64,000 nt of DNA from Gelidibacter sp039916245 (GTDB taxonomy: Bacteria > Bacteroidota > Bacteroidia > Flavobacteriales > Flavobacteriaceae): contig NZ_JBDSLS010000108.1 in assembly GCF_039916245.1 (NCBI RefSeq), forward strand, positions 27,992 through 91,991, in the 5' to 3' direction. Every line of letters begins with the position of its first letter. Position 1 is the stretch's first letter. Shown here piece after piece: positions 1 through 7,688 of this stretch. The notes under the pieces were generated by a model. The model did not search any database. It worked only from the letters and a program-made list of their open reading frames with translations, and had not been told where the DNA came from. A program made the position numbers and the translations under genes.

Positions 1-668
1 AGAATTCCACCTGTACCTTGAGCATCATAACGCGCCGATGGCGATGTGATGACTTCAACGCGCTCAATTGATTCAGCTGGTAGTTGACGCAAGGCATCTG
101 TTGAGTTAAGACCAACTAATCCAGAAGGTTTCCCATTGATTAAAATGGTCACGTTATCGTTACCTCTTAAGGACACATTCCCTTCAACATCGACTGAAAC
201 AGAAGGTATATTATCTAGTACGTCACTTACAGTTCCACCTCTAACGGTCAAATCAGAACCAACGTTATATATTTTTTTGTCCAACTTAATTTCCACCGTT
301 GTGCGTTCGGCAATAATTGAAACTTCGCCTAAAGCTTGAGCGTCAATCGCAATGGTCAAGACACCTAAATCAGTGTTTTTAAGTAAAGTTTTATTAGGAA
401 TTTTTATAGTGCCATATGAGATGTATTCTACAGAAATATCATAGGTACCTCTTGGGACTTTTATATCAAATTTACCTTGTGTATCAGTGATGCCACCTGT
501 GACAATCCTGTTTTCTTTTTTACTGAAAAAAGCGATGGTTGCATATTCAAGAGGCTGATTGACATCTTTGTCCATCACTGTACCTGTAATGCTGACCTCC
601 TCTTGAGCGGAGAGAATGTTTGAAGTAAATAGAAAAAGTAAGGTAAATAAGTAGGGAATTAGTTTCAT
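1..668 (-). CDS. TonB-dependent outer-membrane receptor, N-terminal part (cut by window edge)
   Basis: Reading on the minus strand from the ATG at 668 gives a signal peptide (MKLIPYLFTLLFLFTSN, then SAQ), a carboxypeptidase-regulatory-like domain (GTVMDKDVNQPLEYATI, about residues 25-110) and then a plug domain with VRGGTVSDVLDNIPSVSV, ILINGKPSG and LPAESIERVEVITSPSARYD. This is the usual start of the large Bacteroidota receptors with a carboxypeptidase-regulatory domain, a plug and an outer-membrane beta-barrel. They take up unknown substrates across the outer membrane, powered by TonB. The frame stays open to base 1, so the barrel lies outside the window. The next gene is on the same strand 4 bases upstream of the start, so the two are probably co-transcribed. 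Substrate cannot be predicted. Confidence 0.88.
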   Translation of the reverse strand, partial: MKLIPYLFTLLFLFTSNILSAQEEVSITGTVMDKDVNQPLEYATIAFFSKKENRIVTGGITDTQGKFDIKVPRGTYDISVEYISYGTIKIPNKTLLKNTDLGVLTIAIDAQALGEVSIIAERTTVEIKLDKKIYNVGSDLTVRGGTVSDVLDNIPSVSVDVEGNVSLRGNDNVTILINGKPSGLVGLNSTDALRQLPAESIERVEVITSPSARYDAQGTGGI

Positions 669-672
669 TAGT

Positions 673-1083
673 TTAGTTGTTTTTCTTTGTTTTTTGTAAT
701 TTTTTAATTTCAGCTTTATTGTCGGTTAAATATCTTTGGATGGAATTGATGGTTTCTTCAGTGTAAAGTTCTTCAACATCCGAAAAATGAGTGGCTTTTA
801 ATTGTTCCACTAGTGGCTGTTTTTCATATTCTGAAACTTCAGTCATCATGATTTGATTTCGTTTTTTATAGAACTCATCAATTTTCTGTTTGATGATGGC
901 TCCTTTAAAATCATCGACCTTTAATAAATTGATGTAGGTATCCATGCGATCGTAATATTCCTGATATTGTTTTTGGATGTATTTTTCACGTTCTTTTTCC
1001 CTAGCCGCATCCGTTTGGGCATATGAAGTACTAACGCTAAAAAAAAGCATCAAAAGAGACATCCTGACTAATTTTGTGACCAT
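673..1083 (-). CDS. Small exported protein of unknown function
   Basis: A 136-residue protein with a clear signal peptide (MVTKLVRMSLLMLFFSVSTSYAQ) followed by a highly charged, probably helical region rich in Lys and Glu (REKEREKYIQKQYQEYYDRM). It has no cysteine lipobox and no domain that I recognise. It ends 4 bases before the TonB-dependent receptor start and on the same strand, so it is probably transcribed with it and may be a periplasmic partner, but that is only inference from position. The helical, charge-rich character resembles small periplasmic helper proteins of Flavobacteriaceae that carry no assigned function. Confidence 0.7.
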   Translation of the reverse strand: MVTKLVRMSLLMLFFSVSTSYAQTDAAREKEREKYIQKQYQEYYDRMDTYINLLKVDDFKGAIIKQKIDEFYKKRNQIMMTEVSEYEKQPLVEQLKATHFSDVEELYTEETINSIQRYLTDNKAEIKKLQKTKKNN

Positions 1084-1164
1084 AACATGCTGGTTTAGTT
1101 AATAAGAATGCGAAAATAGAATTTGGTTTAATGATGTTTGGTTAAAGTTGTGTTAAAGAATCCG

Positions 1165-1506
1165 CTATAAAACCTCGACGATTTTCTGCGGAGGGCGGCC
1201 TATAACGGCTTTGTTACCGTTTATGACGATTGGCCGTTCGATAAGTTGTGGGTGCTTTGCCATGGCGGAAATGATATCATCATCAGAGAGTTCTAAATTC
1301 TTGAAATTCTCTTTCCAAATAGACTCATGGGTTCTTACCAATTCAATAGGTTTGATTTTTAAAAGACCAATGATTTCTTTAAGTTCTGCAACACTTAATA
1401 ATTGGTCCATGTACTTAATGACTTGGAAGTTTGCTTTTTCATTTTCTAAAATTGCTAGTCCCTCTCTAGATTTGCTGCATCTGGGATTATGGTAGATCGA
1501 TATCAT
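1165..1506 (-). CDS. arsC: ArsC-family reductase (arsenate reductase, glutaredoxin-coupled type)
   Basis: The 113-residue protein begins ISIYHNPRCSKSREGL, the thioredoxin-fold start of the ArsC/Spx family, with the single catalytic cysteine at position 10. The basic residues of the ArsC type follow (LIERPIVINGNKAVIGRPP near the C-terminus). Family members of this length reduce arsenate to arsenite using glutathione or glutaredoxin. No other arsenic genes (arsB, acr3, arsR) are near, so a general redox role is equally possible. It stands alone on the minus strand with about 80 bases on each side. The family is certain; the substrate is not. Confidence 0.82.
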   Translation of the reverse strand: MISIYHNPRCSKSREGLAILENEKANFQVIKYMDQLLSVAELKEIIGLLKIKPIELVRTHESIWKENFKNLELSDDDIISAMAKHPQLIERPIVINGNKAVIGRPPQKIVEVL

Positions 1507-1585
1507 TTTGGGTTTATTTTATAGGAATATCCAAAGTTACACCAATTGAATGCAGTTCACAATTATTTCCATTTAATGCGTAATT

Positions 1586-2203
1586 TCAGATTGCAATGTC
1601 GAAAGATTTTAATTCTGCTTTCAACTGGTCAGGGTTTTGAAAATGTATGGTATTGATGCCTAGTTCTTTGGCCGCGTTGATATTTCGAAGATTATCATCT
1701 ATAAAAACGGAGTTTTCTGCCTCTATATTAAAGCGATTTAAAGTCAATTCATAAATATCCTTAAATGGTTTACGAGTTTTTTCTTCGCCCGAAACTAATA
1801 TACCTTCAAACCAATGTAAAAAATCAAAAGTTTCCAAAGCAACAGGAAAGGTTTCATGGCTCCAGTTTGTGAGTGCAACCACTTTAAATTGCTTACTATC
1901 GATTAATTTTTTTAGAATGTCAACAGTGCCTTCAATAGCTTCTCCCAGCATTTCTTCCCAGCGTCCATAAAACATTTTAATAAGTTCTTCATGCTCAGGG
2001 AAAAGTGCAATACGCTCCTCAGTTGCTTTTGCTAACGGGTAGCCTGCATCTTGGTTTTCATTCCAGTCATGGGTACAAATAGTATCGAAAAACCATTGCA
2101 TTTTTTCTCTATCGCCTTCAAAAACGTCCAGGTATACATATTCTGGGTTCCAATCGATAAGAACGCCTCCGAGGTCGAAAATTATGGTGTCTATTTTTTT
2201 CAT
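1586..2203 (-). CDS. HAD-superfamily phosphatase (class IA)
   Basis: The protein starts MKKIDTIIFDLGGVLIDWNP, in which DLGGV is HAD motif I in the variant (Asp, then Gly in place of the second Asp) seen in YihX and haloacid-dehalogenase-like enzymes. Motif II is ALTNWS near residue 110, motif III is the Lys of TRKPFKDIYE, and motif IV is VFIDDNLRNI. An open frame extends 28 codons further upstream to 2287 but that extension has no family resemblance, so the ATG at 2203 directly before motif I was chosen. It is 205 residues long, normal for the class. The substrate is unknown; relatives dephosphorylate small sugar phosphates or nucleotides. Confidence 0.85.
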   Translation of the reverse strand: MKKIDTIIFDLGGVLIDWNPEYVYLDVFEGDREKMQWFFDTICTHDWNENQDAGYPLAKATEERIALFPEHEELIKMFYGRWEEMLGEAIEGTVDILKKLIDSKQFKVVALTNWSHETFPVALETFDFLHWFEGILVSGEEKTRKPFKDIYELTLNRFNIEAENSVFIDDNLRNINAAKELGINTIHFQNPDQLKAELKSFDIAI

Positions 2204-2510
2204 TTTTAAATTTATTATTGATCCAGAAGTTTTTGATTCTATTAATTCAATTTGGCCAAAATTCCATTCTTTTTCTGGATTAGCCAAAATTCTTATTTGT
2301 TAATTGTAATTGAATGATCAGCCAAATCATAGTAAGTCTGTTAAAAACATAAAGTGTATTTCTCCACGTCAATCAAATGTTCTTCATTTATTACAGAAAT
2401 GTCTAACTTTCTTATATTTACCCAATGTAGAAGCATGAGCATAGGCGCTAAAACTAATTATCTGAAAAACAGGTCAATCTTTTCAATGGGATTAGAATAA
2501 AATAAGAATA
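2204..2510. other. Intergenic spacer without recognisable gene
   Basis: Divergent spacer between the HAD phosphatase (minus) and the pyruvyl transferase (plus). It is AT-rich. The only promoter-like string is TATATTTA near 2417-2424, one base off the phylum -7 consensus. No RNA gene or repeat was seen. Confidence 0.5.
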
Positions 2511-3485
2511 ATGCTTGAAATATTTGAAAGTAAAATGAATGAAGTGAACTCGGACAAAATTAATATGTTTTGGCATAAAGTTCCTTTTGGGAAAAAAAAC
2601 TTCGGAGATGTTTTAGGACCTTATATCGTAGAGAATCTTTCGGGTAAAAAACCCATGTACACGCCACTACTGCATACAGGCTTCAATAAACTATTCGTTT
2701 TAACCTATCTCAGGGCGATTTATAACAGAAAATTATCTGTTAAGGAAATGTATTATAATATCCAATTTCTATTAGGTAAGAAACAGAACCTTCTTATAAC
2801 TATCGGTAGTGTAATTGATTGGTATACCAATCCTAATTGTGATATATGGGGTTCAGGTATTATAAAACAAAATTGCCAAATAACCAATGCTAATTTCTAC
2901 GCAGTTCGCGGAAAACACACTCAACTTCGTCTTAAACAGCTAGGTTATCAAGCTCCAGAAGCCATCGGAGATCCAGCATTATTAATGCCGCTGATATTCA
3001 CACCTAAGGTAAATAAAAAATACAAATTAGGAATTATTCCACATTTTTTACACTATGAGGAAATCATTGAAAAATTAAATAGCGATGACGTTTTAATTAT
3101 CAATCTTTTTGATGCTATAGAAAAGGTCATTGAAGATGTATGTTCTTGTGAAAAAATAATTTCAAGTTCCCTTCATGGTATCATCATAGGTCACGCTTAC
3201 GATGTTCCTTCATTATGGTTTGGGCTTGCTAGTGGTAATATTGGCGGAGATGATATTAAGTTTGCAGATTATTTTTCCAGTGTGGAAATAAGGGAATATG
3301 AAAGGTTTAAAATAGATCATAACCGTTATGATGAAAACTATCTTACTATTATAGAATCACTATTCGATGAACATAAAGAACTCACTTTAGTTACTTCTGA
3401 AATATTAAAAAAGATACAAGGGGATTTAATTAAATCGGCTCCCTTTACCATAAGGCCTCAGTTTAGAGAAAATGGAGGGGAATAG
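2511..3485 (+). CDS. Polysaccharide pyruvyl transferase family protein
   Basis: A 324-residue protein with the pattern of the pyruvyl transferase (CsaB/WcaK-like) family: an N-terminal NFGDVLGPYIVENL, then NFYAVRGKHTQLRLKQLG, AIGDPALLMPLIF, and a C-terminal HGIIIGHAYDVPSLWFGL. These enzymes add a ketal-linked pyruvate from phosphoenolpyruvate to sugars of exopolysaccharide or cell-wall polymers. The start could also be the ATG nine codons downstream (MNEVNSDKINMFW). It stands alone, is followed by a strong terminator, and another glycan enzyme (family 2 glycosyltransferase) lies 1.7 kb away with prfB between them. The glycan it modifies is unknown. Confidence 0.82.
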   Translation: MLEIFESKMNEVNSDKINMFWHKVPFGKKNFGDVLGPYIVENLSGKKPMYTPLLHTGFNKLFVLTYLRAIYNRKLSVKEMYYNIQFLLGKKQNLLITIGSVIDWYTNPNCDIWGSGIIKQNCQITNANFYAVRGKHTQLRLKQLGYQAPEAIGDPALLMPLIFTPKVNKKYKLGIIPHFLHYEEIIEKLNSDDVLIINLFDAIEKVIEDVCSCEKIISSSLHGIIIGHAYDVPSLWFGLASGNIGGDDIKFADYFSSVEIREYERFKIDHNRYDENYLTIIESLFDEHKELTLVTSEILKKIQGDLIKSAPFTIRPQFRENGGE

Positions 3486-3498
3486 TTTTAAAAACATG

Positions 3499-3545
3499 AA
3501 TGTCGGATAAATCAAATGGATTGATTTATCCGACATTTTATTTTT
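3499..3545 (+). terminator. Strong intrinsic terminator after the pyruvyl transferase gene
   Basis: Perfect 17-bp inverted repeat (AATGTCGGATAAATCAA and its complement) around a 5-base loop, followed by TTTATTTTT. It starts 13 bases after the stop codon. It could also act for prfB from the other side, although the T-run favours the plus strand. Confidence 0.85.
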
Positions 3546-3628
3546 AGTGATTTTTTAAAGACAGGCAATTTACTGATCGCTTTTCTTAGATTAATAATTT
3601 GATCGCTGTTAAATGAACAGGAACTTAA

Positions 3629-4739
3629 TTAAAGTTCATTCGGATTGTCATCCTTTTGTCCCATCATCATGAGGTATGCTTTTAAAAACTCGTCAATATG
3701 ACCGTTCATCACATCGTCAACATTTCCTGTTTCATATCCGGTCCTGACGTCCTTCACTAATTTATAAGGATGCATCACGTAATTACGGATTTGGCTTCCC
3801 CATTCAATTTTCATTTTCCCTGATTCGATATCTTCCCGCTGTGCCAATTGTTTTTGCAGTTCTATTTCATACAATTGAGATCTTAACATTTGCATGGCTC
3901 TCGATCTATTATCGTGTTGTGAACGGGTTTCTGAACATGAAATTTGAATGCCAGTAGGTTTATGGACCAATTGCACTTTAGTTTCAACTTTATTGACATT
4001 CTGCCCACCTGCGCCACCAGAACGTGACGTGGTAATTTCAATGTCGGCAGGATTGATATCAATTTCGATGGTTTCATCTACAAGTGGATATACATAAACA
4101 GAGGCAAAACTTGTATGGCGTTTGGCATTACTGTCAAAAGGGGAGATGCGGACGAGTCTATGCACGCCGTTTTCACCTTTTAACCAACCAAATGCAAATG
4201 CGCCTTCAATTTCTAAAGTCACCGTTTTTATACCTGCAACATCACCTTCCTGAAAGTTGAGTTCTTTTACTTTAAATCCACTGTGTTCAGCATACATGAG
4301 GTACATGCGCATGAGCATACTCGCCCAATCGCAGGATTCGGTACCACCAGCGCCTGAAGTAATTTGAAGTACGGCACTTAAGTTATCGCCTTCTTCTGAA
4401 AGCATGTTCTTAAACTCTAGTTTTTCAATATGCGCGACCGTTTTTTCTAAATGTTCCTCTAATTCTTGGGCAGATATTTCATCCGCTTTATAGAATTCAT
4501 AGAACACCTTAAGATCTTCAATTAAAGATTTAGCGGTTTCGTAATCGGCAACCCAGTGTTTTTTTTCGCGTAATGATTGCATTACAAGCTCGGCGGCTTT
4601 GCTATCATTCCAGAAATTTGGATCGAAGGTTTTTTCCTCTTCGTTACTTATCTCAATAGTTTTGGCATCTATGTCAAAGATACCTCCTCAACGCACCAAG
4701 GCGTTCTACAAGGCCTTTAACTTGATCGGATGGAGTCAT
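3629..4739 (-). CDS. prfB: Peptide chain release factor 2, with programmed +1 frameshift
   Basis: RF2 recognises UAA and UGA stops and triggers peptide release. Reading from the ATG at 4739 gives 21 codons ending RRYL, then an in-frame UGA (4676-4674). Skipping one base (CTT-T-GAC) continues in the frame that runs to 3629, giving 369 residues, close to the 365 of E. coli RF2. The shift site has all known parts: an AGGAGG anti-SD-pairing element, a short spacer, and CTT TGA C. The peptide-release motif GGQ (in SGGAGGQNVNK) lies near residue 244 and the RF2 stop-recognition motif SPF (ISPFDSNAKRHTS) near 199. A gene caller without frameshift handling would report only the downstream part from 4582. 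Confidence 0.95.
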
Positions 4740-4758
4740 TTTTAGTTGTTATTTTTGA

Positions 4759-4766
4759 CAAATGTA
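4759..4766 (-). promoter_or_regulatory. Possible -7 promoter element for prfB
   Basis: CAAATGTA on the plus strand is TACATTTG on the minus strand, matching the Bacteroidota TAnnTTTG box, 20 bases upstream of the prfB ATG. No clear -33 TTG was found, so this is moderate evidence only. Confidence 0.45.
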
Positions 4767-4850
4767 TCACTAAATGGAGGTAGTTTTAAAAAAATATGAG
4801 AATAATTTTTTCAAATTTATTTATGTAGATTTATGATCTAATCCTTCATT

Positions 4851-5020
4851 ATGAAAAAACAGTTACTTTATGTTATTTTATTTCTGGATACAAGTCCTTC
4901 ATTTTCACAAGTATTGAAGGATAAAAAAATAGATACTTACAACGGCTTTTTTAATTTTTATTATGAATAAAAACAGGATAACATCTATGGAAGTCGATAA
5001 AATTGATCAAGTCGTAAATT
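4851..5020 (+). pseudogene. Remnant of a secreted zinc-dependent metalloprotease (DUF5117-type), N-terminus only
   Basis: An ATG at 4851 opens a signal peptide (MKKQLLYVILFLDTSPSFSQ) and the string KIDTYNGFFNFYYE, then a stop at 4968. Beyond the stop the same frame gives KQDNIY, and after a two-base deletion near 4989 another frame gives LEVDKIDQVVN. Put together, YNGFFNFYYE-x-KQDNIYLEVDKIDQ resembles the conserved beginning of the large Bacteroidota zinc-dependent metalloproteases with DUF5117/DUF5118. Similarity then vanishes, so at least one nonsense change, one frameshift and loss of nearly the whole body are needed. The assignment rests on memory of the family pattern and should be taken as likely rather than proven. 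Confidence 0.5.
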
Positions 5021-5231
5021 GCGCAACCTAATGTACGAATGATGTGATGAAATGCATAAAAGCTATTTGCAATGTTTAAAATATATGATTTTCCTAATCA
5101 TTCACGCAGATAATCGAGTTTTGTGAAAAATAGTGAGTTTTAAGGCGTCTTTTAGTTATATTCGACATTTAAAAAGCACTTTAAATCAGAGAATTACTCT
5201 AACCACATAAAAGTAAGTATCTAAATAATCG

Positions 5232-6275
5232 ATGAGATTAAGTATTATTATTCCAGTTTATAATGTCGAAAAATACGTTTCTCAATGTCTAGATAGCGTA
5301 CTTGATCAGGATATTGACGCTAAAGATTACGAGATTATTATAGTTAATGATGGATCAACTGATGGAAGTTTGAGAATCATTCAGAATTATGCCAAAATAC
5401 ATGATCGTATTAAAGTCATCGATAAAAAAAATGGCGGCGTTGGTAGTGCCAGGAATTGTGGTATGGATGTCGCTCAAGGGAAGTATATTTATTTCCTAGA
5501 TCCTGACGATTATCTCATATCAAATTCATTAAAAGCATTAGTGGATACTAGTGAACGTCATCATTTAGATATTTTAACTTTCCTGTCTGGTTTTTTTTCT
5601 AAATCATCTCCAAAAAATCAAACTATAGCTAATAACCTGCCTCTTGATATTTCGGTAGAGCACCCAATTAGCCCTATAACAACTGGGGAAGATTATTTAG
5701 AGAACGAATACTATAGAGTAGAAGTGTGGTATTTCTTTATAAATCGAGAATTTTTGAAAAATTCAGAAATAAGATTTATCGAAGGGCGGTGGATGGAAGA
5801 TGCTATTTTTTCGTTGGAGTTATTTTTAAAGGCAAAAAGGATGACCCATTTAAAATTCGATGCGCACCGACACAGAAAAACCTCAGGTACGGCGATGACC
5901 AAGAGGGAACCGACACATTATCTTAACGTTATCAGAGACATTCAAAATGTGGCCATAATTTATGATTCCAAGATAAAAATGTTGGAAAATAAAAATATTA
6001 ACCCTGGATCCTTAGCGCGAATTAAGGCTAAGCAGGAATCATTCGTGTTTTTTTCCATGATACGCATACTGCAATCAACGATGAGCTTTGAAGAAGTAAA
6101 ACGACGAATGAGTGACATGAGCTTGATAAATGCTTATCCCATAAATTCATTTTTAGGGAAAGACTATAATAGAATTGATTATAAAATTCTGGTTCCGCTT
6201 TTTAATAAAAAATGGCGATTTTATTTTTTCTTCCGACTTGTTAATCCTGTGCTTAAACTCAAATATAAGTTTTAA
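5232..6275 (+). CDS. Glycosyltransferase family 2
   Basis: The 347-residue protein starts MRLSIIIPVYNVEKYVSQCL and has IIIVNDGSTDGS, NGGVGSARNCGMDVAQGKYI and the metal-binding FLDPDDYL (DxD-like, near residue 92), which together define the GT-A fold of family 2. Such enzymes transfer a sugar from a nucleotide donor onto a growing surface polysaccharide or lipid-linked glycan. The C-terminal third is basic and rich in aromatic residues (KWRFYFFFRLVNPVLKLKYKF), suggesting membrane association. It is a single gene, not part of a capsule cluster, and is preceded by the decayed metalloprotease region. Donor and acceptor cannot be told from the sequence. Confidence 0.88.
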   Translation: MRLSIIIPVYNVEKYVSQCLDSVLDQDIDAKDYEIIIVNDGSTDGSLRIIQNYAKIHDRIKVIDKKNGGVGSARNCGMDVAQGKYIYFLDPDDYLISNSLKALVDTSERHHLDILTFLSGFFSKSSPKNQTIANNLPLDISVEHPISPITTGEDYLENEYYRVEVWYFFINREFLKNSEIRFIEGRWMEDAIFSLELFLKAKRMTHLKFDAHRHRKTSGTAMTKREPTHYLNVIRDIQNVAIIYDSKIKMLENKNINPGSLARIKAKQESFVFFSMIRILQSTMSFEEVKRRMSDMSLINAYPINSFLGKDYNRIDYKILVPLFNKKWRFYFFFRLVNPVLKLKYKF

Positions 6276-6358
6276 GAAATTTCACTTCAAATTTTCGAGG
6301 AAAGTCTTTTGATAAATTATCATAACGCGTTTGTGCGTTTTAAATATCATAATAACCT

Positions 6359-7060
6359 CTACAAATTAAACTTAGCACTCCAATAAACGCAAGTCTGTAC
6401 GGTTCCATCTTCGAGCATGAATTCATAAGAAGTCTCATAAACCTTTGAGATCGAAAAATCGATAGGATGTTTAAATAAAGGACCTTCATAGGCTAAGGTG
6501 TGGTATTCGCCCTGTTCCCCACAAACATCAATATCCTTTGGAAATGTGCTTATTAGATTATCGTCTAAGGTTTTACCAATATAGCTTTTATCTAATTTGC
6601 CTTCCTGAGTGACAATGATTTTGGTTTTAATGCCAGACTCTAAAAACTCTTTCATGATGTCGTCAGAGGATTTATCCCAAAGGGGCTCGATGACCTCAAT
6701 CCCCAACGGATTCAATTTGGATTCTCTGTAGGTTTTGAGTCCAGAAGCTGTGAGGTCGCCAAAGATGAAATTGGTCACGTCCAAGGTTTTAAAATGCGTT
6801 ACAGCTTCAAGCATCTTTTCGTCATAATTTTTTAAATCTTTAGAAAAGTACATGGTATAGAGTGGAATTCCGATGCTCTTAGCTTGTTTGGATAATATTT
6901 CTAAAGGAAGGGAATGCATGGAAGATTTGCGAGTTTCTTCATTAAAAGTTGTAAAAAGAGCAACAACTTCAAGGTCTTTATTTTTTAAGGTTTTGTGGAG
7001 TGCTAAGGCAGAATCTTTACCGCCACTCCAATTAAAGACTGCTTTTTTTATCTTATTCAT
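6359..7060 (-). CDS. Dph6-like ATP pyrophosphatase (diphthine-ammonia ligase family)
   Basis: The 233-residue protein opens with AVFNWSGGKDSALAL, the PP-loop SGGKDS that binds ATP and adenylates a substrate. The later EPLWDKSSDDIMKEFLESG and CGEQGEYHTLAYEGPLF are typical of the Dph6/MJ0570 family. In eukaryotes and archaea Dph6 amidates diphthine on elongation factor 2; bacteria lack diphthamide, so the bacterial substrate is unknown and may be another amidation. Length is normal for the family. It is a single gene on the minus strand; the hairpin upstream (7104-7133) terminates ybaB rather than acting on this gene. Confidence 0.82.
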   Translation of the reverse strand: MNKIKKAVFNWSGGKDSALALHKTLKNKDLEVVALFTTFNEETRKSSMHSLPLEILSKQAKSIGIPLYTMYFSKDLKNYDEKMLEAVTHFKTLDVTNFIFGDLTASGLKTYRESKLNPLGIEVIEPLWDKSSDDIMKEFLESGIKTKIIVTQEGKLDKSYIGKTLDDNLISTFPKDIDVCGEQGEYHTLAYEGPLFKHPIDFSISKVYETSYEFMLEDGTVQTCVYWSAKFNL

Positions 7061-7103
7061 AAGTTGATTTTAAGAACTTAATAGAGTGTTTAATAGTTGA
7101 TTC

Positions 7104-7133
7104 TAAAAAAATGAACTGCTTTTAGAGCAGTTC
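7104..7133 (-). terminator. Intrinsic terminator after ybaB
   Basis: On the minus strand GAACTGC-tctaaaa-GCAGTTC is followed by ATTTTTTT. It lies about 50 bases past the ybaB stop and before the Dph6-like gene. Confidence 0.75.
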
Positions 7134-7180
7134 AAGTCCTATCGATATAACATGATTATCTGATAATGCAGTTTATTGGA

Positions 7181-7504
7181 TTATTTAAACATGTCCAAGC
7201 CAGGAATATTAGGCATGCCATCTTTAGCCACAGCAGCCAATTCAGTTTCGTTTACACCGGTCGCTTTCTCAATAGCCTTATTCAAGGTCGTGATTAAATA
7301 ATCTTCAAGCATTTCTTTGTCCTGTAGTAATTCGTCATCAATAGCAATTGATTTTATCGTTCTGTTAGCGGTTAATGTGACCTTTAATTTGCCATCACTA
7401 CTTTGTTCATCAACCAAAACATGGTTCAACCGTTCTTTGGTTTCTTCAACTTTTTTTTGGGTCTCTTTGAGTTTATTCATCATGCCCATCATATCTCCAA
7501 ACAT
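7181..7504 (-). CDS. ybaB: YbaB/EbfC-family nucleoid-associated protein
   Basis: A 107-residue protein MFGDMMGMMNKLKETQKKVEETKERL..., with the Met-rich start, the long N-terminal helix and the DGKLKVTLTANRTIKSIAIDDELL strand pair of the YbaB/EbfC family. These small dimers bind DNA and are usually coupled to dnaX-recR in other phyla; here dnaX is 44 kb away. The frame extends nine codons further (to 7531), but a TAnnTTTG box at 7529-7536 would place transcription start inside that extension, so the ATG at 7504 is preferred. It ends with PNIPGLDMFK, as family members do. Confidence 0.88.
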   Translation of the reverse strand: MFGDMMGMMNKLKETQKKVEETKERLNHVLVDEQSSDGKLKVTLTANRTIKSIAIDDELLQDKEMLEDYLITTLNKAIEKATGVNETELAAVAKDGMPNIPGLDMFK

Positions 7505-7528
7505 ATTTTCAGTTTTTATATTAGGTAA

Positions 7529-7536
7529 CAAAATTA
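7529..7536 (-). promoter_or_regulatory. -7 promoter element for ybaB
   Basis: CAAAATTA (TAATTTTG on the minus strand) fits TAnnTTTG. It predicts a transcript start near 7522 and a leader of about 18 bases to the ATG at 7504, which helps decide the ybaB start. Confidence 0.55.
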
Positions 7537-7657
7537 AGGTTTAGACACGAGTTTCACTAATTTTTGGAAATGGCTATGGGAATAATTTTCAAAGAATAGT
7601 GCTCACTTCATTTCTTTTTATTCTATTTTCTCTTCGTTCTCTGTTCTTTTAAAATAG

Positions 7658-7665
7658 TACTTTTG
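7658..7665 (+). promoter_or_regulatory. -7 promoter element for oligopeptidase B
   Basis: TACTTTTG matches TAnnTTTG 23 bases before the ATG at 7689. No TTG lies at the expected -33 position. Confidence 0.5.
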
Positions 7666-7688
7666 CAGTCCTTATTAAAAATATTAAA

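Noticed and set aside
1165..1506. Arsenic resistance operon
   Set aside because: Only an ArsC-like gene is present; no regulator or efflux pump lies near.
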